A DNA stretch of 64,000 nucleotides from Sipunculus nudus (taxonomy: Eukaryota > Annelida > Sipuncula > Golfingiida > Sipunculidae), in NCBI GenBank assembly GCA_026874595.1, contig CM049318.1:46914456-46978455 (forward strand). Direction: 5' to 3'. Both the position numbers and the translations under genes were made by a program. Below are positions 37,413 through 48,827 of the stretch, one piece after another. Below the pieces are notes generated by a model. The model ran no database searches. It saw nothing but the letters and a program-made list of their open reading frames with translations, and was not told the DNA's origin. Numbering within the stretch: the first letter of the stretch is position 1; every line of letters starts with the position of its first letter.

Positions 37413-39008
37413 CTAGAATATGGGTAGTCAACTAGCGACTACGTGTATCCTCCAAAATCAGAGTGGGAAAGGTGAAGTGAGGCATGGATTGAGTGGCAAG
37501 GGGAAATAGAGTGAGGTGTGTTGCATAATAGCCTGGATGTCTGCAGCCAAAATGTGTATGTAGGTTGCGCCACCTACTACAAAATCCAGATAGCTGTCCA
37601 AGATGTATAAACATGCAAAATTTTAGGCAAATAAGTCAAACCACTACTGAGATATGAGTGATTTTAGCCAATGGCAGACAAACAGATGGACACTGTGCAA
37701 AAATGGTGGCAGGTGGCACCACCAATTTTGTGTATGATTAAGAGATATGTGAGATCTATACACAAGCAAAATTTCAGGGGGATATGTCAAACCAGTCCTA
37801 ATTTATAAGCCTGAATGTGTGCAGTGTATACATAAATGTAGGTGGTGCCACCTGCCACAAAATCAAGAAAACTATCCAAGATGTATAAACATGCAAAATT
37901 TTAGGCAGATAAGTCAAACCACTACTGAGATATGAGTGATTTTAGCCCACGGCAGACAAACAGACGGAAGCTGTGCAAAAATGGTGGCAGGTGGCACCAC
38001 AAATTTTGTGTATGATTAAGAGCTATGTGAGATCTATCCACATGCAAAATTTCAGAGGAATCTGTCAAACCAGTCTTGAGATATAAGCCTGAATGTCTGC
38101 AGCGTATACATAATTGCAGGTGGCTCCACCAGTTTTGAGTGTGATAAAGATCTATGTGAGATCTATAAACATGCAAAATTTTTGCCAAATCGGTCAAATG
38201 GTTTCTGAGGTATGAGCTTGGATGTCTGCAGCGTAAATTTGAATGTAGGTGGCGCCACCTGTCATAAAATCAAGAAAGCTGTCAAGGATGTATAAACCTG
38301 CAAAATATCAGGTGGATAAGTCAAACATAGCTGACATATGAGTGATTTTATCCCAAGGCAGATGAACAGATGCACACTGTGCAAAAATGGTTGCAGGTTG
38401 CACCACCAGTTTCGCGTATGATAAAGAACTATGGGAGATCTATACACATGCAAAATTTTGGCCCAACTGGCCAAAGGGTTCCCGAGATATGAGCTTGGAT
38501 GTCTGCAGCCTAAACGTGAATGTAGGTGGCGCCACCTGTCATAAAATCAAGAAAGCTGTTCAGGATGTATACACATGCAAAATTTCAGATGGATAAGTCC
38601 AACCAATGTAGAGATATGAGTGTTTTTATCCCAAGGCAGATGAACAGATGGATGCTGTGCAAAAATGGTTGCAGGTGGCGCCACCATTTTTAGTGTATGT
38701 TATAAAGCTTTTCAAGGGCTTCATTTTATGCAAAACCTTTAGCCTTGTCGGTCAAACGGTTCCCGAGATATGTGGGTTTATGTGTGGAAACAGACGCACA
38801 AATGGATGCTTGGCAGAGAGGAAAGGTCAGAGGTCAACCAAAAATGAGGGCACAGCAGTTCACATGTGACCGAACATGATTCTGAATTTTAAAAAATTCT
38901 GCCCAGTGGTTAGGGAGGAGTTCACCGGAAACCTATGGGGCGATGAAGGCAGTGTCTGCGTCCGACTGAAAACACAGTATCTGCAAAACTCTGTTTTTGT
39001 GGATACAA
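37413..39008 (-). mobile_element. Family C Helentron-like element, complete
   Basis: The left hairpin is GTAGTC-aactagc-GACTAC, then GTATCCTCCAAAA. The right end has GTTTTTGTGGATACAA (39008). The flanks 'acaacacaaaaa' and 'tgattgtagctgg' are as at 5106-6292. It is longer than that copy because it has more tandem units. Confidence 0.8.
37560..38800. repeat. Dimeric 129/149-bp tandem array, nine spacings
   Basis: Palindrome-bearing motifs start at 37560, 37709, 37838, 37987, 38116, 38245, 38393, 38522 and 38671. The spacings are 149, 129, 149, 129, 129, 148, 129 and 149 bp. The strict alternation is broken once, where two short half-units follow each other (37987-38245), consistent with unequal exchange. 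Confidence 0.9.
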
Positions 39009-41296
39009 TGATTGTAGCTGGCACCACCAGTCTTACATACAACGAAGAGATATATAAATATGCCCAATGTCAGACTGAAATGTCATACCCCTCCTGTGAA
39101 AAAAGCAGGGACATACACTGGGCAAAAATTATTGTAGGTGGCACCACCAGTCTTGTACATTATAAAGCAACCCGATATGTATAAACATGCCCAATTTTAG
39201 GCTGATGTATCAAAATCCTCTGTAGAAATAAGCAGGCGCATACACTGCAAAAGTCAATGTTGGTGGTACCACCTGTCTTGTAAATGAGAATACCATCAAA
39301 GACACATAGACAGGTCAAAATATAAGTCCAATACATCAAACTTCCCCAGAGTTTGATGCACTGGGCTGACAAGGCTTAGGTGAGTAAGGCAGTTGCCCCT
39401 GAGTGACCTGTGACAAATTGCTGCCTCAAGCTACTGCACTGAGTGAACTCTTGACCTGCACCTGGCTAGACTGAGTGAACTTTTGACCTGTACCTGGCTG
39501 CACTGAGTGAACTCTTGACCTGTTGCATAATCTGACACAGTTGGCAGTCTGCCAAAGGTATAAATAGATTCAGGCTGAACTTTGGTGCCAAATATGATGC
39601 AGTGGGCAGTCTGCCAAAGCTATAAATAGAATGCAGCTACTGCAATGAGTGAACTCTTGACCTATACCTAGCTGCACTTCTTCCAATCCTGGCACTGTGT
39701 CAAAACTATTTATAGAGCTGACATCATCTTGACTAAAGGCCAACATCAAGGCACTGGCAATCTGCCAGTGGTAAACCAAGTGCTGCCATCTGTACACAAA
39801 AGTGGCCCCTACTTGAAATAACTTTGAAATTTATTTTCCCAATACAATATGCTTTTCAGCTGACTTTTTATAAAAAAGAAATCAGGAATATATGTAAAAT
39901 TATTAAGGATGCAAACTGAATGCAAAATTAAAATACAGATATCTCATTGATGGCAAATTCTTGAATTAAGTTGAGTAGGGATACCAATAATTTTTTAATC
40001 CACGTACAGTTGTCTTTATATAGCTACAGCGAGCTGAATATCCATGATTGTAAAATTGCCTGGTATGATAACTTAAATCATAAATCTTTTAAAAGTTTTT
40101 TAAAAGTTTTAAAAAAAACTTTTTTGTCAATATTAACCAAAGATACCCTGAAATCTTAATGTCTAGTGGCATGATGTTATAGATGCTGATAAACTGGTGC
40201 CAGGCTAGATGTAACAGCATAACACAGCTAACATATATAGTAAAATGACTCAATTCAATCTCCATAATTCAGCCAAAAATCATTCATGTGGAACCATTAA
40301 TGACAATTATTATAAGAATTATTGTAGGGATTATTCTTGTAAAATCTTTAACAAACTGGCTTCAGTGGCATCAGTCAAAAAACTTTTTGCAGGTTTATAA
40401 CTCATATAGGAAGATACAGCAAACTGGATAAGTTTGGCTTCCCATAACTCAGCCAAAAAGCACAGAACAAAAACCATTTGAACAAATTTGAATTATCAAC
40501 ATCTGAGGGTAATTAATGTGTGAGATTTAAGAATTTGGCCCAGTGGTTTTTGAGAAGAAGATCTTTGTAGCCACTGAGCTAAATTGGGCTGTAATGGCAT
40601 ATGACTAAATTCAGCTCCCCATAACTAAGCCAAAAGTCACTGAAAAGAGACCATTTGAACAAACTTCAGAAAGCTCTACCCTAGGATCATTTCTGTGCGA
40701 TATTAAACATTTTGGCCATATGGTTTCAGAGAAGAAGTTTTTTGTAGCCCTCAGTGTGATACAGGCACTAATGACCCCGTACGAAAAAGGCCGATGCAGG
40801 TGGCGCTACCAATACCTCAATTTCAGATATGACCTATGTGACCAAAATTGGCATAAAATTTGGTGATGATAGCTCCAGCCGTTTCTGAGATTTAAATTTT
40901 AATATGCATTTTTGCATAGTTAACAAAGTTCAACTTCCCGTAACTTGGCCAAAAATCGCCGAACTGGCACCATTCGAACAAACTTGAGAAAAATTGTTCC
41001 AGGGATCATTTCTTTGAAATATTGGACAATTTGGCGGGACAGTTTCGGAGAGGAAGATTTTTAAAGCTTTTTTAGCTTTTTCCCTATAAAATCTAAGAAA
41101 ATGCAGTTAGAAAAAAAATAAACAAAATCCGATATAGTTTTTTCAATGACTGATTATTTGCAAATAATTTGGTGATGCTAGCTCCTGCCATTTTTGAGAT
41201 AGCTATGGTTAATGTACAGACGACGCACGATGTACAACGCACGACACACGACGCACAACGCCGCACCATCGCATAAGCTCACAGGTTCACTAAAAA

Positions 41297-42139
41297 TTGG
41301 CTTCAGTGGCGTCAGTTTAAAATGTTTTGCAGGTTTATCACTCATATAGGAAGATACATCAAACTGACTAAGTTCAGCTTCCCGTAACTCAGCCAAAAAG
41401 CACTGAACTAAAACCATTTGAAAAAGCTTGAATTATCAGCATCTGAGGATAATTAATGTGTATGATTTAAGAATTTGGCCCCGTGGTTTTTGAGAAGGTC
41501 TTTGTAGCCACTGAGCTAAAATGGGCTGTTATGGCATATGACTAAATTCAACTACTCGTAATTCAGTCGAAAGTCACTAAACAGAGACTATTTCAACAAA
41601 CTTCAGAAAGCACTACCCTAGGATCATTACTGTGTGATGACCCTGTACAAGAAAGGCCGATGTAGGTGGTGCTACCAAATACTAATGTGACCAGCATTGG
41701 CATAAAATTTGGTGAAGATAACTCCAGCTGTTTCTGAGACTGAAATTTTAGTATGCTTTTTTAACAGATGACTAAGTTTAACTTCCTGTTACTCGGCCAA
41801 AAATCATCAAACTGGAACCATCCAAACAAACTTGAGAGAGATGATATAACAGATTATTTCTGTGAAATATTGAACAATTTGGCTGGGCCATTTTTGAAGA
41901 GAAGATTTTAAAAGGTTTTTTTTAGCTTTCTCTTTATAAAATCTAAGAAAATGCAGTAAGCCAAAAAATTTGCAAAATCCGATATAGTTTTTCAGATGGC
42001 TAATTTTTTGCTTAAAATTTCGTGATGCTAGCACCTGTCGTTTTTTAGATATTATTGGTCAACGTACAGACGACGGAAGACAGACAATGGAAGCCGGACA
42101 AAGCCACACCATTGCATTAGCTCACAGGTTCCCTAAAAA
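41297..42139 (-). mobile_element. Family A right-half fragment
   Basis: The sequence restarts inside the A body ('cttcagtggcgtcag') immediately after a complete A right end, and finishes CATTAGCTCACAGGTTCCCTAAAAA. This is the third A-plus-A-fragment junction in the window, with 18022/22781 and 53561/53562. Confidence 0.7.
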
Positions 42140-42482
42140 TACAGATGGCCCCACCAGTTTTCGGGAATTGATAAAACTGGTCATGGTCAATATTCAAGGC
42201 AAGATTCATGGCAATCCATGCATTAATTGTCAAGATATTGGAGGTTTTGCATCAATTTTTTTATTATTGTGGGAGGGGTACTTAAAAGCCCCATAGCTTG
42301 AAGGTTATTGGTTGCACTGACCTAATTCCCGGTTTCCAAGAAGATCTTTTGTGGACCTATATGGGTGCTTAGTTAAAAGTGTTTCTAGATTCAGTGGTTA
42401 CCATTTGTGCATTCTTAACTGACAGACAGAAGACGGATGAAGAGTGATCGTTATAGCTTATTTCAGTCAGCTGAGCTAAAAA
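42140..42482 (-). mobile_element. Family B right-end fragment (outer element)
   Basis: The fragment starts in a B tandem unit with a decayed palindrome (GATGGCCCCACC), continues with 'gcaagattcatggcaatccatgcattaatt' and ends GTCAGCTGAGCTAAAAA. It is the likely right end of the element beginning at 34650. Confidence 0.6.
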
Positions 42483-43080
42483 CCTGGAAGATTTTGGTAA
42501 TGGAACAGATCTACTCAGATGATAGGTGAGATTTAAGTAAACAACAGTGTTTCTTAGAAAACTGAAAATTTTGATAAAGACAGCTCTACCAGTACTAAGC
42601 TCGTGCAAAGAACTTGTGAGGTCTTGGTTTACAAACATTGTATTTCTCAGAAAACTGGGAGACTTTGGTCAATGGCAGAGTTCAGCCTGGCAAACTACAT
42701 GAACTCAGTAATGAACACTGTATTTCTCAGAAAACCAGGAACATTTTTGTAAATAACAGTTCTACTCAGAAAACAGGAAATATTTTGTAAACTACATACC
42801 TATACAGTATACTCTGAAAATCAGGCAGATTTCGCAATTCTACTTTAGAGGTTAAGTAGAAACACTAAATATGATAGTCCTAGAAAAAAAAAGACAAATA
42901 ATGGTATATAATGCTGACCCCAAAGGACAAGATATATCAATGTAACTAATACTGTTGAACTAAGGAGGCAGAAAAGATTATGGTGAATTACACATTCCTA
43001 TTAAGAAAACAGGAACAGTTATGGTGACCAGAGGAAGATTATAATGACAAAATGAAATTCTCCAAGAAAACAGAGGTAAG
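42483..43080. repeat. Degenerate tandem repeat with TTTCTCAGAAAAC cores
   Basis: Variants of 'aacactgtatttctcagaaaaccaggaacattttggtaa' recur every 45-100 bp (42545, 42635, 42721, 42765 and others). The core TTTCTCAGAAAAC is nearly palindromic. The array is old and irregular. Confidence 0.6.
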
Positions 43081-43324
43081 TTGTACTCACAGGTAGTTGT
43101 ACAGGTATCCTGGTTCCCAGTACAGCTTGTATGTCAATTTTCATGTGAGTTCAGCAATAGTTAGGGCAGCATGCTAACCTATAGCCCAGCAAGCCAACCA
43201 AGCCAGCCATACAAGCTTGTACTTGTAGCACTGTAAAGTTGTGCAGGCTGCCAGCTATTTTTACACAGCATCAAAGACAACATGCTGTTCTGCAGCAGGT
43301 TGCTGGGGTTACCTTACTCCTCAT

Positions 43325-44485
43325 GAAATGCCAGGGTGGGGAAACATGACCACACTGTGGCTCCACCTGTACAGGAAATGCCAGGGTGGGGGGACATGAT
43401 CACATTGTGGCTCTACCTATAAAGGAAATGCCAGGGTGGGGAGACATGACCACTCTGTGGCTCCACCTGTACAGGAAATGCCAGGGTGGGGGGGGGGGGG
43501 GGCATGATAGCACTGTGGCTCTACCTGTAGAGGAAATGCCATGGGGAAGATATGACCACATGGTGGCTCTACCTGTAATGGAAATGCCAGGGTTGTGAGA
43601 GATGACCACACTGTGGCTCCACCTGTACAGGAAATGCCAGAATGAGGAGATATGTCCACACTGGGGCTCTACCTGTACAGGAAATGCCAGAGTGGGAATA
43701 TATGACCACACTGTGCCCCTACCTGTGAAGGAAATGCCAGGGTTGGGAGATATCAATACACTGTCACTCTTCCTGTACAGGAAATGCCAGAGTGGGGGGG
43801 GGGGGGGGGGGACATGAACACACTGTGGCTCTACCTGTACAGGAATAACAGAGTGGAAGGACATGATCACACTGTGGCTCCACCTGTACAGGAAATGCCA
43901 GGATGGGGGGGAAATGTCAACACTGTGGCTCTACCTGTACAGAAAATGCCACAATGACTACACTGTGGCTCTTCCTGCACAGATAATGCCAGAGTGAGGA
44001 GATACGGCCACACTGTAGCTCTACATGTACAGGAAATGCCAGAGAAGGGAGACATGTCCATACTGTGGTTCTACCTGTATAGGAAATGCCAGGGTTGGGG
44101 GACATGACCACACTGTGGTTTTACCTGTACAGAAAATGCAAACGTGGGGAGACATGATCACACTGTGGCTCTACCTGTATAGGAAATGCTAGGTTGGGGA
44201 GACATGATCACACTGTGTCTCTACTTATACGAGAAATGACAGGGGGGGGGGGGGGGGGGGACATGATCACATTGTGGCTCTAGCTGTACAGGAAATGCCA
44301 GGTGGGGAGACATCACCACTCTGTGGCTCCACTTGTACAGCAAATGCCAGTGTGGGGGGACATGATAGCACTGTGGCTCTACCTGTACAAGAAATGCCAC
44401 GTGGGGAGACATGATTACCCTACATGTAGTTCTACCTATACAGGAAATGCCAGGGCAGAGAGATATGACCACACTGTGGCTCTGC
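43325..44485. repeat. 50-bp minisatellite with expanding G tracts
   Basis: About 23 units of CCAGGGTGGGGAGACATGAC and CACACTGTGGCTCTACCTGTACAGGAAATG, exactly 50 bp apart at 43374, 43424 and 43474. Each unit contains the palindrome CCTGTACAGG. Three units carry G runs of 15 (43488-43502), 18 (43794-43811) and 19 (44242-44260) in place of GGGG. Frames on both strands are open by chance and are not supported as coding. Confidence 0.95.
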
Positions 44486-44563
44486 ATATACCAGTTACAA
44501 AACATGTCACTCTCTCATGATCTTTTACTTAATACATTAATTATGTGCTACCCACCATAACTA

Positions 44564-45027
44564 AAAAAGGCCTACAGGCCAAATGCGAACCTGTGCAAAG
44601 TTTAGGAGTATGAATGGAGGTTTATTTTTCAAATTTAATATTGATCCTTTTATGTCCAGCAAAATGGACATTTCTGACCTGCAAGTTTATGACTAGGTCA
44701 TTTTAAAACTAGGATGTATCAGTCAGGATATCTGGATATGTTCTTTTTGCCAGGGAGGATTACTGAGACAGATGAACGGACAATTTGGCAGCATGGTTTC
44801 AGATAAGAACATTTTTTAATGTTTTTTAGCTTCTTCCCTATAAAATCTAAGAAAATGCAGTTAGCCAAGAAATAAGCAAAATCCAATAGAATTTTTTAGA
44901 TTTTTTTAGAATTTTTTAATTTTTTTGCAAAATATCTAGTGATGCCAGCTCCTGCCCTTTTTGAGATAGCTATGACGCACAACGGACGACGCAATACCAT
45001 TGCATAAGCTCAAAGCTTCCCTAAAAA
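44564..45027 (-). mobile_element. Short family A element (about 460 bp)
   Basis: The left end is AAAAAGGCCTACAGGCC then GCGAACCTGTGCA. The right end is GCATAAGCTCAAAGCTTCCCTAAAAA. It lacks the tandem core. The beginning ('aaagtttaggagtatgaatgg') matches the element at 61964, so these form a subfamily with a different left interior. Confidence 0.65.
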
Positions 45028-45943
45028 TGCAAACCAAGTTATTTCAAACAGTTGAAAGATATAGTTCCAATAGTTCTAATATGGGCATTCTGCATCTAGA
45101 CAATTGTCTAGACGTCTAGACCATGTGTCTAAACATATAGACACATTGTCTAGACACCAGACAGAGCCAGGTCAGTTGCCATGGTCATATCTGGGCCCCA
45201 CCTGGTTGAATGAGTGACCTCTTGACTTGTCATGTTGTCAAATCTGTTTTAAAACACAGAAAGCCTTTTTTAATTGGCTACACTGCTTTTTTAAAGCTGC
45301 ATTTACCCAATCTATTCTTATAAAACTGGCAGAAGCCTACCATAGAATAATTCTTGTAAAGTTTAAACCAATCAGCTTAACAGTTTCATCATAAAACAGT
45401 GTATAAGCTAGAAGAGTCTAAAATAACATTTTAGCTTGTAAAAAACAGATCAATGTAGGTGGCGCCACCAATACCTCAATTTCAGATATGACTTATACGA
45501 CAAACATTGGCATAATATTTGATGATGATAGCTCTGGCCGTTTCTGAGATTTAAATTTTAGTGTGCCTTTTTGGACAGATGACTAAGTTCATCCTCCTGT
45601 AACTCGGTCAAAAATCACCAAACTGGAACCATTCGAACCAACTTGAGAGAGATTGTTCCAGCGAACATTTCTGTATAATATTGTACAATTTGGCTGGACA
45701 GTTTCAGAGAAGAAGATTGTAAAAGGTTTTTAAGCTTTTTCTTTATAAAATCTAAATTAATGCAGATACCCAATAATAAGCTCTAGGGCACCAAGTTCAC
45801 ATGTGACTAATTCTTACATGTAATTTGGAGCTGCTAGCTCTGACAGTTTCTGACTTACAGCCATGGACGGTGGACAGCCAACCTTGGACGGCAGACGGCT
45901 GACGGATGCTGCCACGCCATAAGCTCACAGGTGTGCTAAAAAT
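45028..45943 (-). mobile_element. Family A right-hand fragment with TCTAGAC palindromes
   Basis: The body from 'gcaaaccaagttatttcaaacag' to AAGCTCACAGGTGTGCTAAAAA is the counterpart of 63505-64000. A GGTGGCGCCACC site lies near 45457-45468. Confidence 0.65.
45093..45160. repeat. Cluster of TCTAGAC / GTCTAGA palindromes
   Basis: Five to six copies of TCTAGAC-type words occur in alternating orientation (for example TTGTCTAGACGTCTAGACC), which could form cruciforms. A paralogous cluster with different arrangement is at 63568-63632. Confidence 0.8.
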
Positions 45944-46289
45944 ATTAGTATTTACTGAAAGTTTTTGATGCTGACATCAAGTATCAGGAAAAATAACAAA
46001 TACCAGCATATTTATGGACCCAGTGTTTGATATTATTTTTTGTTTGCTTTGTCAATCCACATAAAACCTGAAAAACCACATAAAGACTGAAAACACTTGG
46101 TGCAGACTTAATCAGAGAACCTAATCTGCAGCCAAAAAGGGAAGTGACTTATAGTATGCAACTTCATTTATAATTAGAAGTAGATCTTAATAAAAATTTT
46201 TGAGAAATAGTGTCGCATGTTAAATGAAAAAAATTGTATAGAACAATTCATAACAAAAGCACAGCTAACATGCATAGTATGCCTGTTGT
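45944..46289. other. Unassigned DNA, no supported gene
   Basis: I see no repeat-family motif and no frame of note in this 346-bp stretch. It lies between a family A right end and the ~140-bp tandem units that follow. Confidence 0.35.
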
Positions 46290-46777
46290 ATATCTGGTGA
46301 CCTCTTACCTCATTTAATTGGTGTGAATTTTGATGAGATTGAAATTCAGGTGAGAATCTCTATTGGTTAATATGTCTTTTGAATGTCATGAAAATCCATG
46401 AGATTTTTGTTAAGTCACCATGGTGCCACCATAGTTTGGGTGACCTCTGCCCTTATCAATATGTTTGGATTTTGCTGAAAATCAAAATTAGGCGAGATAC
46501 TATATTAATATTTCTGCCGAGTTTGATCAAAATCCACCCTATTCCTCATAAGTTATCACAGCGACACCACAAAGAGGCCTTGTGACCCCTGACCTCATCT
46601 AATATGCGGGGATTTTGCCTTTAATCAAACTCAGGTGATATAATCTATTGTTTAGTAGTTATGGTGAGTTTCATGAAAATCCATAAAAGCCCTGGTACGG
46701 TAATGGACGGACAGACAGAAGGAATGATGGAAGGAATACCTTAATATGTCCCGTCCTAGACGGAATTTTTGCATAGG
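46290..46777 (-). mobile_element. Possible fourth element family, right-hand fragment
   Basis: Three tandem units of about 140 bp carry 'gattttgctgaaaatcaaa-tta' and 'cataagttatcac-gcgacaccac' phrases, and one contains GGTGCCACC. They lead into GGACGGACAGACAG and then a compact hairpin CCGTC-cta-GACGG at 46749-46762. The layout (tandem core, then GACGGAC-rich stretch) resembles A, B and C, but only one end is visible. Confidence 0.4.
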
Positions 46778-46788
46778 CCAAATATGCG

Positions 46789-47439
46789 AAATATTCTATT
46801 GTAATGTTTTTCATATATATAAGCATATGAGAAGCTAAGAGGAAAGGGGCCCTCCTACTTAGTTATAGAAAATTTCTTAATATATGACTGCAAAACTAAT
46901 ACTCTGACAAGACTGTCATGAAGAAAAACAGTAAAAGTTTTGAGATACTGTGATGCATATGAAAGATTTACAGATGGACAGGCAAGTGGACAGAATGGAC
47001 AGATACCTTTATTTCAATTTCAAGGGAATAATACATTTAAGTTTATATTACAGCCTATTTTTTAAGCATATCCACTTTTTCCATTAACAGTTTTTATCAT
47101 ATTCATTTTTTTTATTTACAAGTACAAAAAAATCTGAAAATATAAGTTAAAATATCAGAGTTCAAAGTTGTAATCATTATTTATCCATAGTGTAGCTTAT
47201 ATCAGGTCATATAATCACAAATGTTTAAAATTAATTTAAAAGAAAATAATGCCACAACATGGCATCTTTAAGATTATTCCTTGAATCACAATTAAATTAA
47301 TTTGTACATTGGAGTTTTCAGTACGTGCTTAATTTTATTCACCGAAATAAAAGTTTCAGAAAATTTGATAAAATATAAACATTTTTTCAAATAAAGTATA
47401 CACACTGTTGGTTGAATGAGGGACAAACAATATCATTGA
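46789..47439 (-). mobile_element. Family B interior fragment
   Basis: From 'gaaatattctattgtaatg' to 'gaatgagggacaaacaatatcattg' the stretch parallels 9022-9780 and 20400-21165. It has the 'cctgaaaatataagttaaaatat' unit once rather than twice. Both termini are missing. Confidence 0.7.
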
Positions 47440-48827
47440 TTTTTTTAGTAGTGGTCAACCATATCACCAGGTTATCACATGACACTTGGGCAATATAAAT
47501 ATTTGATGAAGGGGGTTTAAAGTGATGCTGGCAGTGCCTGAGAAACATATAATTAATTTCTTTTGGCCCTATGTTTGAAAATTTGTTTATAATTTTGTTT
47601 AATGCCTGGGTAAATTATTAATTTTGTGAAATACAAGAAAATCTGAGGCATTTCTTGATATGCCAGATAAAACAGTTTGTCCATAACATACATCTGCCTA
47701 CCAACCAGCCAACCAAATAGAGGAAACATTAATAATGGCAAGTTTGCTTCTATCTGTGCTTTCCTGCTGAGCATTTAAACTTTCTTATTATTTATATTTC
47801 ACACATGAATTACATTTACAAGTAGAAAACTCTAAAAATGTTAAAACCTATTCTATTGAAATACTGCTCTGTGTGTATTTACTGAAGATGTTCAATTTGC
47901 ATGTTTTATTTCTGCAATGAGCACATTTTCATTTTTTTATTTAGCACATTTTATCATCAAGTACCTGTTTATAATAAAGGCACTTGCAGAAAATGGTTTA
48001 AAAGATTCAGACTGGTAGAGACTGGAAACCACCTCCTAAACCGGATCAACAAGTGGTTTGGTTGCATTTGACTGCCATGTGAAACCATTTTGTATTTGCC
48101 ATGTCAAAGGATAACAAGACAACACTGGATAGACATCAGGTGACCTCTGACCCAGCCTTGTTTGTTGTTGATATGACATGAATCAGACACTAATACTACA
48201 GGTCCTCTGGGAGGTGCAGGTACAAATGAATCCATCAAAGACCAAGCAGTCCAGGTAACCCACAACATATGGCAAACCTTGTAAAACCTTGCTGGCTCTA
48301 AACGACACATTGATGTGACTCGGCCCATTTCTTGTAGCTTTGTCTGGTGTTACAAATAGACAATGGTACCAAAAATTTATTTATAACTCTCCCATAAATA
48401 TATATTTTGGCTCCAAATAGCTGTCAGAAAACTCTTCTCACATGTCATTCATGTTTTTACTTCCATCTCTCCCATATAATTTAGCCAATATACAGTGTGT
48501 TGTCTGATCACAAGCTGCCCGGTCCCACATGTGAGAGGGATGAAACTTTTCACACCTTGTAGCACTTCCAATGGTATGTAAGTAACGCTCTGGCTCTGGT
48601 CCTCCATCCTTCAGATTTGGCACAGTACCTAAGTACTATAAATGTTAGGCAGCCTCAGTCTATTGTCAATGACTCCTCTAATGTAAACAGGTATTTTCTG
48701 TAATTTCTGACTTAAATACTAGGTTATACTTTCATCCATGTCTGCCTGCTGATCTCTTTGTATGTTATTTTGTCTGTTTGACGGTGTAAGATATATTTCA
48801 TATATACCGGTAATGGATATATTTAAA
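47440..48827. other. Unassigned low-copy DNA, no supported gene
   Basis: None of the repeat families is recognisable here. All frames are under 75 codons and none is recognised. It is the second of the two largest unique stretches in the window. Confidence 0.4.

Larger units (their letters stand above)
37232..41296 (-). mobile_element. Family A element carrying family C, complete composite
   Basis: The left end is AACAAGGCCTACAGGCCT then GCGAACCTGTAC. The right end is ATAAGCTCACAGGTTCACTAAAAA. The family C insert is at 37413-39008, at the same family A position as in the copy at 4912. The rest matches 27867-31163. A run of 'acgacgcac' repeats sits at 41219-41262, just before the right arm, where other copies have GACGGAC. 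At 4.07 kb it is the largest clean A copy. Confidence 0.75.

Noticed and set aside
43400-43870. 156-codon minus-strand frame
   Set aside because: It consists of the 50-bp minisatellite and crosses homopolymer G tracts. Overlapping frames on the same strand show the same repeated words.
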